Positions 40,581 to 52,509 of a DNA stretch of 64,000 nucleotides are shown here, piece after piece; positions within the stretch are counted from its first letter, which is position 1; each line of letters opens with the position of its first letter. The stretch is from the NCBI GenBank assembly GCA_037447605.1, contig CM074807.1, positions 2,982,586 to 3,046,585 on the forward strand, in the 5' to 3' direction. The stretch is from Zygnema circumcarinatum (Eukaryota > Streptophyta > Zygnematophyceae > Zygnematales > Zygnemataceae). The notes beneath the pieces were generated by a model. The model saw only the letters and a list, made by a program, of their open reading frames with translations, made no database searches and was not told the origin of the DNA. Both the position numbers and the translations under genes were made by a program.

Positions 40581-43548
40581 ATGGCCATGGCGTCGGGTCG
40601 AGCAATCCTCTCTCGCTCGGCGAAACGCTTCAGTTCACGGTGGACAATGGTTGCTGGTATGCATGGCCTTCCATCGTCTGGCATGCTTAGTGAGGCCGAT
40701 GAAGGGCCCATTGACGGCCGCAAGTACAGCATAGGGAATGGGCCTTCCACCATGAAGGCGGCAGTCTTGTGGAAGGCGAAGGGGTCGCTGGAACTGGAGC
40801 TTTTGCAGATTCCCCGACCAAAGGCGGGGGAGGTTCTTCTGAAAGTAAAAGGTATTAATTTGCACCTCAATGACGCTGGGAAGCCGGGTGTGCAGGAGAA
40901 AATGCTTCTGATTGTCAGATTATTGACAGAGCGTTTGTTTCGAACGGTTGACATGTGTTATTTTTTCTCATAAAAACTTTATACTTCCCATGCAGAACCT
41001 TGAATGCTTGCTGTGCCGGAGGAAGAATAAGTCTAGAAAGTCGTACGCCGATGACTTGAACCACTGCTGCTTCCCCATCCCACTCTCGTTCCTTACCGCA
41101 ACGGTCACAAAATGTTTAACATTTTCGCGCCTCGCCAACTCCTTGTTGAGTGTGAATAAACCATCTCTAACAATGACGGACAGTTGGTCGTGACTTGATT
41201 TTATCCAAACTGATCCCTACATCGTGGCTTTTCACGTCTGGAGTTATCTGACATGTAATTAACTTATGGATTAATCAAAATTTTCCGGAGCTTGCAGCAT
41301 GCGGAGTCTGCCATACAGATCTGCATGTCCTGAAGGGCGACCAGCCGTTCCCCATCCCATGCGTCCTCGGCCACGAGGTGACCGGAGAGGTGGTGGAGCA
41401 CGGGCCCAACACCGACCCAGGCACCGTCAGGAGGTGGGAGTCTCCCAATGGGCAGCTATTCCGGCCCTTAGAGAGTGCTCTCGGCCCCTTCATCCCTTAG
41501 AGCGCATTGCTTTACTTAGGTGTTGCACCTCCGAGATGCAGCCTTGGCAGTTTGCCCTAGCTGAGCGAGGTGCATCACGGTCAGAGGGGGTGATGTGGGG
41601 CAGAGTGCCCCTTGGATCACGCGTTGTGGGGGCGTTCATAATGCCCTGCGGTGGCTGCTATTTCTGCACCCAGGTGCAATTTCCACTGCTGCATTATCAA
41701 AGAGCAGCAAAGGCTTGAGTAGTTCGCACTGTTTACAGCGCCTAAGCTTTGCGGTACCGCCCTGCAGGGTAATGAGGATATCTGCTCCACATTCTTTGAC
41801 TATAACCGTATTAGGGGCGGTCTCTACGACGGTGAAACAAGGCTTTTCCGTGCATCTAATGGAGCACCTATTTCCATGTACTCCATGGGTGGCTTAGCGG
41901 AGTTCTGTGTAATCCCTGCCACGGCTGTGACTCCTCTCCCCTCGTCTCTGCCATATGCGGAGTCAGCTATTATGGGGTGCGCCATGTTCACAGCCTATGG
42001 AGCCATGCGCAATGCAGCCGACATGCGGGCAGGGCAGACCGTGGCTGTTATTGGAACTGGTGGTGTTGGTTTAAGGTACTCCCAACATTCAACTTGTCTT
42101 CTTAAAAAAGCAAATTGAAAATTTCTCTGGAACGATTTAAGCCTTGAGAGCTTTTATCGCAGGGCTTTAGCAATAAGGTAGTCATTATCTTTAGGAATCT
42201 CCTCAGTGTGCGCATCCAACTTTTCATGCTGACATCAAGCCTTTGACTCAACAGTACCTCGCCCTGTGCTCCCCCTACGCCCTCTCTCCCTCTCCCTGCT
42301 CCTCGTTTTCTCCCCTCTCTCTGGAGGTCCTCCCAGTTGCGTTCAGGTAGCCAAAGCCTTCGGTGGAAGCGCCATCATTGCTGTGGATGTGGCTGAATCC
42401 AAGCTTGAAAGGGCGCGAACTCTGGGAGCGACTCACACTATCAATGCTTCTTCACAGGATGTGGTGGCCACTATTCAGGTGAGGACCTCCCTCAGCCAAA
42501 ATGAAACAGAAGGTCTTTAATAGAGCATGTGCGAATGTGTTCCCCCGCCATATTAGCAGCCCCAAATTGGTTCTCTCCTTCACTTTTGTTCTTGTCCTCC
42601 CTTTCTCCTCTCAAGTTAGGTTAGAAAACCCTTTCAGCTGGAAGTAAACGTTGCTTTCTGCTTTACCCCCTGACAATGTAGTGTCACTTTAAAATCCATG
42701 CAAAGAGCATGGCATGGAAAGGGTATATGATGTCTGAAAAAGTGCCTTCACATATCCAGGAAATCACAGGAGGGCTCGGAGTGGACATAGCGGTAGAGGC
42801 TCTCGGCAAAGCGAGCACATTTGCGCAGGGGGTTCTCTGTGTGAGAGATGGAGGGAGGGCAGTCATGGTGGGAATTGCGCCCAAGGGCGTAACTGCAGAG
42901 GTGGATATTGCACGCGTGGTGCGCAGGAATGTGAGTCCCTGCGAACCTAATTTTTTCTCAGTCTTGCTCTTTGAACCAGCAGATGCGGTGATGGGAAGGA
43001 GAGGAGCTATAGATTGTAGAATATGAGCTCGTCGATAGTTGGAAAATTCCATGGTTGAAATCCTTGTCTCTTGTTTTGACTTCTGGCTAAAACCAAACTA
43101 AGTCTTTCTGGCTCGGACTTCTCTTTGGTTCTTGGAATGTTGGTGGCTGAAGCCCTAAGCTGTGTGGTGGCTGAAGCCCTAAGCTGTGTGGTGGCTGAAG
43201 CCCTAAGCTGTGTGGTGGCTGAAGCCCTAAGCTGTGTGGTGGCTGAAGCCCTAAGCTGTGTGGTGGCTGAAGCCCTAAGCTGTGTGGTGGCTGAAGCCCT
43301 AAGCTGTGTGGTGGCTGAAGCCCTAAGCTGTGTGGTGGCTTTGCCTGGCTCAGATCTCCATTGTGGGGTCCTATGGCGCCAAGGCGCGCAAGGACCTCCC
43401 GACCCTCGTGAGGATGGCGGAGAGGCGCCTGCTGGACGTCGCCTCCGCCGTCACGGAGCGGCACCCCCTCGAGGCCGCGGCCCAAGTGTACGAGGCCCTG
43501 GAGGAGGGGAGGATCGTCGGACGGGCGATTGTGGACATGGAACTGTGA
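40581..43548 (+). CDS. Zinc-containing alcohol dehydrogenase, MDR superfamily
   Basis: A medium-chain NAD(P)-dependent dehydrogenase with GroES-like and Rossmann domains. Exons: 40581-40851, 41298-41433, 41604-41673, 41768-42075, 42337-42478, 42760-42930 and 43354-43548. The catalytic zinc ligands are in [10 protein letters not shown] and GHEVTGE. The structural-zinc lobe is complete: CGGCYFC then TQGNEDIC. The Rossmann motif is VIGTGGVG. The start at 40581 gives [20 protein letters not shown], a basic, acid-free leader that could direct import into mitochondria. An in-frame ATG at 40455 would add 42 less typical residues. The NAD-binding strand ends in VDVAESK, with Asp favouring NAD over NADP. 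The physiological substrate cannot be assigned. The last intron ends in a 24-bp minisatellite. Confidence 0.9.
43143..43340 (+). repeat. 24-bp minisatellite, eight copies, in the last ADH intron
   Basis: Eight near-identical tandem units of GTGGTGGCTGAA + GCCCTAAGCTGT run from 43143 to about 43334, plus a partial unit, ending 13 bases before the acceptor of the final ADH exon at 43354. The unit length is a multiple of three and lacks stops in one frame per strand (VAEALSCV forward), but that frame is not the ADH frame. Confidence 0.95.
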
Positions 43549-44635
43549 AGGGCAACGGAGGGCTGCAACGGAACGCTTTATCATTTACACTGATCCGGTG
43601 GTGGCCTTATAGTCCAGATTCGATGTCGCCACAAAGTCAAGCTTCTTGTGGAGTAAAAAGTTGTTGTTGTTGGATGTTTGTGAGTGGTTTCCTCATCCGG
43701 AATTTTCATAGTTGTTGTGTTGGACAAAAAATGGTTCCCTAAACCCTAGAAACCCTAAAGTTTGTTAATCTAAAATGAAGAAAATGCCAGGCTGAAGTTC
43801 GCTGTACCGTACGTCGACCGGCGTCGCGGTTATTGTGGCAGTCACAGTCGTAATACATTGGTATTTTGGCTAGAGTTTCCACAACGCCCTACCCGATCGC
43901 GCGCCGCCACGTGGCAGCTTCGGTTCACGTGGCGACCACGTTGCCATAGCTGCCACGCTGGCTCACAAAGGACACGTGGCGCGCTCCCGAGCATGCCATG
44001 TACGAAAGTCTCGCAAGCCTGAACGTGAAATTTGACGTGGCGCGTTCCGGGAGGCGCTGACGGAGTCCCAAAATCCTGACGCAAACAAGGTGGGAAAACG
44101 GACGGTCAGGATGTGTCCACGTGTACAGCCCGACGACCAATGGGGTGCCGCGTGGTGGTTCTTCATCCCTGCGGAACTTCCACCCTGGCACGCAATGAAT
44201 TGCCACATGGCACTCTCTTTTGTAAGAGTCTCAATTGGACGGCTGGATCTGTTCCGTTCCTTCATCCGACGGTCAGATTGAGATCCACTGAAGGTCGACG
44301 ATTGCACTCCAAATCTGGATTCTGGATTTGGTGAACCTGCAGGCGAATCGTCCAATGAAGACCCGCCACGTGTATAATTTGTAACGTGGCGAGTTCCTAT
44401 TGGTGGATGTTTGACACAGAAAAAACTGACTTCCTCCTGTCCGCGTCGGCTGAAGAGGGCGCGGCGGAAGGGTGCTTTCTTTCCTTTCCCGCGCTGGAAG
44501 CCATGGCGGGGGGGCGCGCTCCGGTCCGCGGCCTGCGCTACTTGAGGAGGGAATTTGTGGATCTGGATCAGGAAGGGAGGAAGGGTGGGTGGTGGTTTAG
44601 GAGAAGGGGAAGGAGAAGGGAGGCTTCGGAGCAGG
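43549..44635. promoter_or_regulatory. ADH 3' flank and SYP71-like promoter with a G-box cluster
   Basis: CACGTGG or CACGTGT cores occur at 43908, 43926, 43973, 44118 and 44367, with related ACGTGGC at 44036 and 44383. Three copies of the GACGG-type motif seen upstream of LAP are at 44101, 44238 and 44268. A short CCCTAAA/CCCTAGA/CCCTAAA run occurs at 43737-43760. No coding exon was seen. Confidence 0.5.
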
Positions 44636-46696
44636 ATGAGTCTGCTGGACGTGCTTACGCGAGTGGAGGCGGTCTGCAAGAAATATGAGAAGTATGATAT
44701 GGAGAAGCAGAGGGAGAAACGGCAGCCTGGAAATGACGTGTTTCTGCTTCTGTATCAGGATATGCTGCTCCAAATTGGCGCTGCTGAGGAGGTGCGTATC
44801 AGGAATCGGCAATGAAGCGTGGTAGAAGCCATCTACTTGTGTTTTTGCGTAGTTTTTGACCTCTTATTGATAATTTTCTTATTTTTTTTTTCAGAGATCT
44901 TGTGAAGCAGCCATTGAGAGGAATCGGGCCACCATGGCAGCCATAAACTCAGAAATAAGGCGCAGGAAAGCGGCCATTGCCGTTGAAATCCCCAAACTCG
45001 AGAGACTGGCCTCCCGCAAGGTGAGATTCCCCCCCCCATTATTTTTGGCAAATAGATTGCTCGTTGCATACAACGAAATCGGCAAAACAGTAAGGCATGG
45101 CCTTGCTTTCGGGCATGACTCGTTGAATTCCTTAATTTCACGCAGTGTAAGGGAAGTAAAGAGAAGCACGTTTGTAAACAGAGTGTGTATCATAGTTCTA
45201 CTCAACATGACCTTCTGACGTGCTTGCAGGCAAAAGGGGTCTCTGCCGAGGAGCTTGCTGCTCGGCCGAACCTTGTCGTGGCCTTAACGGAAAGATTAAA
45301 CAATGTTCCTGATGGTTTAACGAATCGCTCTGGAGCTACATCTGCTGTCAAGAAATCAGAAGCTAAATACGGTTTTCCAATGGAAGGTAACCTACCAATT
45401 CAGGTCAAACAGTTTTTTGCACTTCGTAGCTCGGCAATTTTTTTTTCGGTCTGCATTCAGCATTTAGTGATTATGTCAAACAAGTTACTCTATGGGCACA
45501 ACATCGCCACAGTGGTGACCGAAAAAGGAGAAACAGGCACGTAATGCTTGAAGTCCCGCTTGAATTGACAAAAGTGCTGAGTGACTGCAGGTGACTTGGA
45601 GTCTCGGCCGGAGTACTGGAAGGAGACAGAACTCTCCACAGCATTTCGTTCCGAGTTTAAAGAGAGGAAAGCTAAACAGGTGAGCTTCAACGTTCGTTCG
45701 GTTTAAGTGAAAAGCTCACTCACTTGTCATATCTCGGAAGTCTTTATTCGTGGAGAATTCAACTGTACTCCCCACAACTACCCCAAGGTGCAATCGAATT
45801 TGTATTCCGTTACTTCCACGTACAAATGCTGTGGTTCTGATGTCGCCGCTGTTTTCTTAAAATGAGTCGTTGTCCTACAAACTAACTTGTCTTCTGAGGA
45901 TGGAGTGGCAGTGCAGGACCAAAACCTGGACATCATATCGGAAGGTCTTAATACTCTGAAAAACTTAGCAACTGATATGGGAGAGGTGAACCCCTTATCC
46001 ATCACCTGGCCCTGCAATTTACCATATGTTCACAGAGGATGTCCAGAGTTTCCTCTGGAATTCCATAGATTCTTTTTTCAAGCCTCGCTTCGTCTACTCT
46101 TCCTGCAGGAACTTGACAGACAACAACCTCTGGCAGATGAAATAGAGTCCAAGGTGGGTCTCACTCCTTTCACGCCCCAAACAGACACTCTTGTAGAGGT
46201 AATGCATGCTTTGCATCGTCTTCCATATGGCACTGCTACACCATAGGATATCATTAACAACCGTTCAAAATGGGCTGATGTTGCACAGCAGACTTTTCCA
46301 TGTTGTCTGAAGATAACTCGTCAGTTGCTGTAATTTCCAGGCGGTCGCATCCACAGAAGAAATGAAGCAGACCAACCGCCGGCTGAAGCAAACACTTCAT
46401 CAGGTAAACACCATAACTGCTTAGGGTGATTCTTCCAAAACCCTATTATTCCCAGTAAAACATTGGAGGACAGGTGCTCAAGATCCTTTTTTTTTCGAAC
46501 ACCAATAGCAGACGAAGGGTTCACAGACTTTGCTCAGCATACCCCATCAAACACATTGAGTGCCATATAGAGTTGTTGGGGGTTTACAGTTCCATTGCTC
46601 GACGTATGCTTGCAGATGCGTTCGAGCCGAATGTTCATTATCGACATCATCCTCCTCTGCATTATTCTGGGCCTCGGAGCATATCTCTATAAGTGA
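44636..46696 (+). CDS. SYP71: Qc-SNARE of the SYP7 family (SYP71-like)
   Basis: A plant-specific syntaxin of the endoplasmic reticulum and plasma membrane that provides one glutamine-type helix to the SNARE bundle. Eight exons read in phase: 44636-44791, 44895-45020, 45230-45386, 45591-45679, 45917-45985, 46109-46153, 46341-46403 and 46616-46696. The N-terminal helix MSLLDVLTRVEAVCKKYEKY matches the SYP7 signature (LTRVDxICKKYxKYD). GVSAEELAARPNLVVAL is the second conserved helix. The SNARE motif spans DQNLDIISEGLNTLKNLA to RLKQTLHQ, with the zero-layer Gln in the ELDRQQPLADEIE region. The C-terminus is a tail anchor, FIIDIILLCIILGLGAYLYK, at the very end. Length (about 260 residues) matches the family. 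The upstream in-frame ATG at 44555 adds low-complexity residues and is less likely. Confidence 0.93.
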
Positions 46697-47992
46697 GTTC
46701 TACCCGACGGCTGATGAATCATCCAACGTCCTGGTTGTCTAACGCACGATTTCCGGCACCTTTCACAATTTTATAGGAGCCCAGGAGCCAGTGCTTCATC
46801 TTGTTCTCTATCGCCAGATTCCCGCTTTACGCCTTGCTGCTCCTTTTTTGCTTTGTGTACCTCCAAGCATTGACCTCGCTTCCGCCAGCAACTGCGCTGA
46901 ATCTCTTCTCCCCTCACCCCAGCATGTGTGAATTCTTTGCATTTGTCTCATCTGATCCTCCCTGAGAGTAGGAGCGACGTCTCCCCGTGTGGAAATGCAG
47001 AAGAGCTGCGTCGTCATGCGTCATGTAACTTCGCCTGGATTTTGTTGCAGGAGTCTGAAGTGACTTATTTACTTCAGGCCGTAACAGGCGGCGGTCCCTA
47101 ATTACAACACTTCAGCTGATGTTGATCCAAGTGTTCGACCTGTGTTGGTGCAACGACGTACCACTTTACGGCTGTTCAACTTAACCGCAGTGGACTTATT
47201 AGCACATGTTTTCAATAACGCATATACCTGGGGTTGTCGTTCTCGCTTTTTTACCCCTTAACTAAGTAGTGGAGGTATTGACCAGTTCAACTATGCTGAA
47301 CTCAGGGGGAGATGGAAGCAGCACTATAAGTCTCCAGATTCATGTTCGTCATCACAATAGGTTGCTGAGTCTCCCTGCGTACAGTGATTGACGAGGGCAA
47401 TGGGCACTGATGACGATGATGCTGCTGATGATGGTGATGATGACGATGATGCTAATGCTGATTCTGATGCTGCTGCTGATGATGTTGATGCTGCTGATGA
47501 CGACGGTGATGATGATGATAATGACGATGATGTTGAAGAGGACGATGACGAGTACCCAGTGCGGAGTATGGTGATTACAATGACAGTGATGATAATAATG
47601 ATGACGATGACCACAGTGACAACGACATTGATAAAGTTGTTTTATTGAGCAATTTTCTCAATTCCATATGAAAAAACCTGTAGGATTTTGTTGTGTTTGT
47701 ATGACAGGGTGTCCAACCGATGTGCTGAAATGAAGTCGCAATGAGCCAGCGCATGCCTACCGAAAAACCATTCCATGAATTCGTCTACCTCTATTTCTTC
47801 ACACTCGCCACAGTCCAAAAAACGTGCCCGGCCAGATGACGGTTTATCCTTTACTCAGCGCTTCCTAGACTGCGGCCTCGACATACTGAGCGGCCTTCAC
47901 GTGCCCTTACCTCATTCAGTTCCACTCCTTTCTCTCTTGCCTGCGCTCTCAACATGACGCTGCCGAAACATGCGGACCATGTCAAGTTCCTA
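46697..47992. other. Intergenic between convergent SYP71-like and EF-Tu genes
   Basis: This contains the (GAT)n-type repeat at 47399-47640 and otherwise nothing recognised. It should hold both 3' UTRs. Confidence 0.45.
47399..47640 (+). repeat. Degenerate (GAT)n trinucleotide array
   Basis: About 240 bp is built from GAT/GAC/GCT triplets in varying order. It reads as Asp/Ala/Val-rich peptide in one frame, but that frame has no other protein features. It is treated as an imperfect microsatellite downstream of the SYP71-like gene. Confidence 0.8.
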
Positions 47993-50900
47993 TCAGTCAA
48001 GCAGCTTCGATACCACTCCAGCTCCCACTGTCCGCCCTCCTTCTCGCAAAGCAAATCTTTGACCTGCAAAAGCAAAAGATCAAGTCAATAAAACCGAGAG
48101 ATTCGAGAAAACCCAGCTACAGCTGTTACTCCCATCTGAAACACGAACTTAGGAACACTGCAACTTTAACTAAATCAGTGGCAGCTCATAACACGGTGCC
48201 CTTACCCGCATCAATGGCCACCGGCGTAATGAGTTCAAACTTGGCAGTCAGATTGTCTCCCGGCATCACCATTTTCACATCTTCTGGAAGATCCACCCGT
48301 CCCGTCACATCCGCAGTTCGCAGGTAGAACTGCGGCCTGTAGTTGGAAAAGAAGGCCGTGTGCCTTCCTCCCTCCTCCTTTGTCAAGACGTAAATCTCCG
48401 CCTCAAAATTTTTGGAGGTCTTGACAGTGTTTGGCTTGCAAACCACCTGCAGCCAATGCCAACCCTTACTCTCAGTGTCAAAGATTCCCTTATCTGCGGC
48501 CTTTGCCAGCCACTGAGCAAAAAGCAGGAAATCATCTCCACGAGAACATGTATTCCAGAATAGAAGAAAGCCATTGATAGGATAAAAGCAGCCCAGTCAT
48601 TAAGTTTCCAGCTTTGTCCACTTTTGCTAATTCAACAAGATAGCCATCAGCAATGCTCACCTGTCCGCGCTGAACGTCCTCTCTTTTGATACCACGCATA
48701 AGCAGACCCACATTATCTCCAGCCTGCAAAATGTCCTCTCACCGCAGCCTCTACAAGGGTGTGAGCTTGCATCCTACTTGATCTCTATATCACATCACTA
48801 CAATTTCACGAAAGGTTCTTTGGAGGCGTGTGAACTGGTATTGACCGCACCTGGCCTTGATCAAGACTCTTCTTGAACATCTCCACGCCTGTCACTGTTG
48901 TCTTGATCGATCCAACCTGCAACCCATATGGAGGAATTGTAAGCATTTTACAAAAAAAGTTTTTCACGGAGGAGAAAAGAGTTTTTAGAACGTTCGTCCC
49001 AGTTGCTCCTCTCAAACCTTTCTTCCACGACAAAGTCTGACAAAGCAAGATCAAGACACAAGGGTTGCAGTCAAGAGAAGCAAGAAAAAGCAAAACAGAC
49101 GCAAATGCAAAGCAAAGCAAGGCTAAGCATGAGGGACTAAAGTATAAGCCGCGAAGCAAGATTGACTCCTTTCTACATACTGAGCTAGCCATGAGGCTCG
49201 CACACACTAGTACTCACCTTAATTCCCACAATCTCCACTTCATCTCCCACTTTTACAATGCCTTGCTCCACTCGACCTGTGACGACCGTTCCTCTTCCCT
49301 GCCATAATCCAGCTACGTCCTTGTCAAACGAGAGCTATCTGAACCTTTCCTGAAATCTGAGTATCTCAACGGCGAATCAAAGCACTTGCGGAAATGCAGA
49401 GTCCTCCACAACCGTCATTTCGAAACGGTGACAGGTGGCACGGAGAGCGGCCATGACACTGCCACAAAACATTCTCTTTCACGCACCTGAATAGAAAAGA
49501 CATCTTCAATTGGCATCAAAAAAGGTTTTTCCAGCATTCGTATTGGTTCGGGGATGTATGAGTCGACTGCCTCCATGAGCTTAAGGATTGCTTTCTTCCC
49601 AATCTCCTCGTTTGTACCCTGTAGAGCCGAAAGAGCTGATCCTCGCACAATTGGAATGTCATCTCCTGGAAACTTGTAGAAGGTCAAAAGCTCTGTGGAG
49701 TACCCAGGCCCCAACGTACACAATTAAATATACAAAATGCGCCTAGTGTTCAGTGCCTGCAGTCCACAATGTTTAATTCTCATGTGAGACATAGATTATC
49801 TTATAAGAATTTGTGCCAGGTTTGACAACCTGGTAAACTGTTCTGCAGTTAATGTACTCTAACTCCTCAAACACAGACCTCCCACATTATCCCCCCCTAC
49901 CTCTCAACTCCATTTCAACAAGTTCAAGCAGCTCCTCGTCGTCCACCATGTCCACCTTGTTTAGGAAGCAGACAAGTGACGGCACACCTACCTGCAAGTC
50001 AATTCAATGCAGCAATTGTAAAGCATGTACAGCCTTGCACTGCAAAATCTCCGCCCATCGCCCCCTACCCCAAACACCCTCCTCCCCCCAACACAAGTCT
50101 ACCCTGCTAAGAGTGGCTGATAATAATACATCATGGAATCTGTGCTCCCTTTGGAAATCAATATAAGATTAAGAAGTATCACCTGGCGAGCCAAAAGAAT
50201 ATGCTCCCTTGTTTGGGGCATGGGCCCGTCCGGCGCTGACACTACAAGGATGCCCCCATCCATCTGCGCTGCTCCTGTGATCATGTTCTGTTCATTGCAC
50301 CCCCAATCCCAGCTTCCTTGCTTCTGATCAGCTTCGTTTAAAGTTCTATTGTTTCGTCTATCTAAGGGTACACAGTTATATAACTCTTTACATCTACTTC
50401 GAGGCGAGATATCAAAGTTCAAGGACGAAGGGCCACCTTGACATAATCTGCGTGTCCAGGGCAGTCCACGTGAGCATAGTGACGCTTGTCTGTCTCATAC
50501 TCCACGTGTGCCTGCACCTCAGCTGCGCTCCCTCTTGCTTTATCCACACCAGCAGATCTTCAGCTCACATACAACTTTGACCAGTGATCTGCAGTTTGGC
50601 GGTTTGCCAGCACTCAGAAGAGGCCCAGCAACAACCAGTCACACTTGACGCATAACAGAACTCTCGCCACGTTGGAATCGGCACAATTCTCAATCAACTC
50701 GTGTGTACACGATCTAAAGGAAAGTCTTCTGATGTTCATTCAGCATAAATGAACATTCAGGTGTGCAGAGAGCGCGTTTTTCCTATGAATTTGGGCAGCT
50801 CATCGTCCTGCCATGTTATTTCATGCAAGCTGCCAAAAAGAAGTCCACTGCCACCGGCAAAGTAGTCCACGGGACAAGATGTGTTTTTGACTCCGAGACT

Positions 50901-52111
50901 GCTACCACGGCGTTGCAAAAAGGAATGGTTTCGCTCACTGTTGCAATAGTGATGCCTCGAGCTTTTTCTTCGGGGGCCTTGTCGATTTCATCAAACGCAA
51001 TCGCTTTTGCCTTGCCTTCATCTGCCAAGACCTGCATAGAGCAGGATACACAAGTGCAACCAAACTGTTCAGTGCTACAACATATACAAAAACAATAACC
51101 ATGATAAATGTCAAGATCCTAAGACGAATGATATGACCAGCTAGGGAGAGCTCTAAGTATAAAACAAGAGTGCGGAAGCGGAGAGTTTTGCTCCTAAATG
51201 TCTGTAATGCCAGGAGAAATACCCTTGTAATTGCGGCAGTGAGGGTTGTCTTTCCATGATCCACGTGTCCTATTGTTCCGATATTCAAGTGAGGCTTCCT
51301 GCAGGTGAATTCTCATGCCCGATGTTCAAAGTAGCTAAAAAAAATCATCATTTGAAAGGTCTAATCTAGAGCATGGGAAGCTTTTACATCGACGATATTT
51401 TTACGGTCCGTGGCACAGACCCCCAGGATATGAGGGTCATAAGGATGCAATTGTTCATGCTAGGATTTAAACCATAAACCCTTCCGGAGACGCATGACCA
51501 CCGAAAGCCAGGAATTACTTTGAAACACCTGAAGAACGAGACTTCTTCAGAAGGTTAATTTTGTCTAGGATCACCAATTTGTAACTTCAAATTGGCACTG
51601 AAACATAGAAACAAGCGCTCTCCGCCCATGGCGAATTTATGCCTTCAAAACAGCACACTTTAACTTCCAAAGTGTTGAGAATGAACCAAAAAAAAAACCA
51701 TTCTGAAAACAGTCAAATGAAAACGAGTACGACAATGTCCTTCTTCTCCTTGATGAAATTTCCATCCCTCTAAATCCACACCAAGCTCGCTCCTGTGTGC
51801 TGACTCCAACCCTCCCTCCCTCCCTCTCCATCCTCACACCAACACAACCTCCACTACTTTGTACCAAAAAGGGCAAACAAAGAAACCCTGGAAACTCACG
51901 TCCGTGTGAATGTAGCAAAGCCTCGAGCATCATGGCGATCCCAAGGAAGGAAGCCCACATTTGAACCCAAAGAGCTTAATCCAGAAACAGTTCCAAGGTC
52001 TTGAATAGCAGCAAGAGGAGGAAGTGGAGCGACTCTGGAAGATGTTCCGACCGCAGCTTGCACTCTTAACCGACTGAAAAGGCGGCCAAGAGCAGACCTT
52101 CCGCAGGCCAT
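47993..52111 (-). CDS. TUFM: Mitochondrial translation elongation factor Tu
   Basis: This GTPase delivers aminoacyl-tRNA to the mitochondrial ribosome. The start at 52111 gives [20 protein letters not shown], an amphipathic basic presequence running to about FATFTR; an in-frame ATG at 52138 would add nine residues. Exon 2 (down to about 51224) has [20 protein letters not shown], the P-loop. Later exons give EEKARGITI (switch I), [14 protein letters not shown]-type sequence at about 50430-50500 (DxxG box), [20 protein letters not shown], and FLNKVDMV near 49940 (NKxD). Domain II includes [13 protein letters not shown] (about 49270), and domain III lies in 48206-48446 ([20 protein letters not shown]). 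The last exon, 47993-48063, ends [21 protein letters not shown]. It is closest to the plant/bacterial mitochondrial type rather than plastid tufA. All GTP-binding motifs are intact. Confidence 0.94.
51405..51525 (-). mobile_element. Possible tRNA-derived SINE fragment in EF-Tu intron 1
   Basis: On the minus strand TGGCTTTCGGTGGTCATGCG resembles an RNA polymerase III A box (TRGCNNAGTGG). GGTTTAAATCC, about 33 bases further, is a near-match to the B box GGTTCGANTCC. The sequence between reads GTCTCCGGAAGGGTTTATG, as in plant SINE heads. It does not fold as an intact tRNA. Ends and target duplication were not found. Confidence 0.3.
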
Positions 52112-52509
52112 AGCGGCCGAATAACCACCTTTTTGCAAACACCTAAAGCTTAAGTGAATGTTGAGAGGAGAAGCTTTCTGAGGTAGCTCTCAGGCGAGAG
52201 GCTCCCATTACCATAGCTGCTGCAGAGCAGCTCGGTCTCTCTTCAAACCCTAACTTTGCGCGGCTTTCTCGAGGGCCGCTTCCAAGGTTCCATGTGCTAA
52301 CGCTGCTTGCGTTCCGTACTCACATTCCCAACAGCGATCCCGAGCACAGTTCGTTGGGGCCTCAGTTAGAGTGCTCTGACACAGTTCCATGTGGAAAGAT
52401 TTGTTGAACGGGATACCATGTGCATAGAGCGACAGTTAGGGTTTGAAGGCGGTGCTGGGTGGTGAACTTGATCACTGTGAGCGGGCAGGGCGACAACTAA
52501 GAGGGCGCC
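52112..52509. promoter_or_regulatory. Bidirectional promoter with two telo-boxes (EF-Tu / thioredoxin-like)
   Basis: The two start codons are 398 bp apart and divergent. AAACCCTAA occurs at 52245-52253 and its reverse complement TTAGGGTTT at 52436-52444. This telo-box is an established promoter element of plant translation-apparatus genes such as EF1A and ribosomal proteins, which fits EF-Tu. Confidence 0.6.

Noticed and set aside
43125-43742. Long plus-strand frame through the minisatellite reading VAEALSCV repeats
   Set aside because: The frame arises because the 24-bp unit is a multiple of three. It differs from the ADH frame, and the ADH splice acceptor at 43354 explains the downstream coding sequence.
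47388-47648. Asp/Ala-rich acidic open frame
   Set aside because: It is the translation of a degenerate GAT trinucleotide array, with no conserved domain and no supporting exons.
48447-48514. Read-through coding frame joining two EF-Tu exons
   Set aside because: The frame is open, but EF-Tu homologues go directly from RGQ to VVCKP; the extra residues would be an insertion in domain II/III, so it is an intron with a chance open frame.
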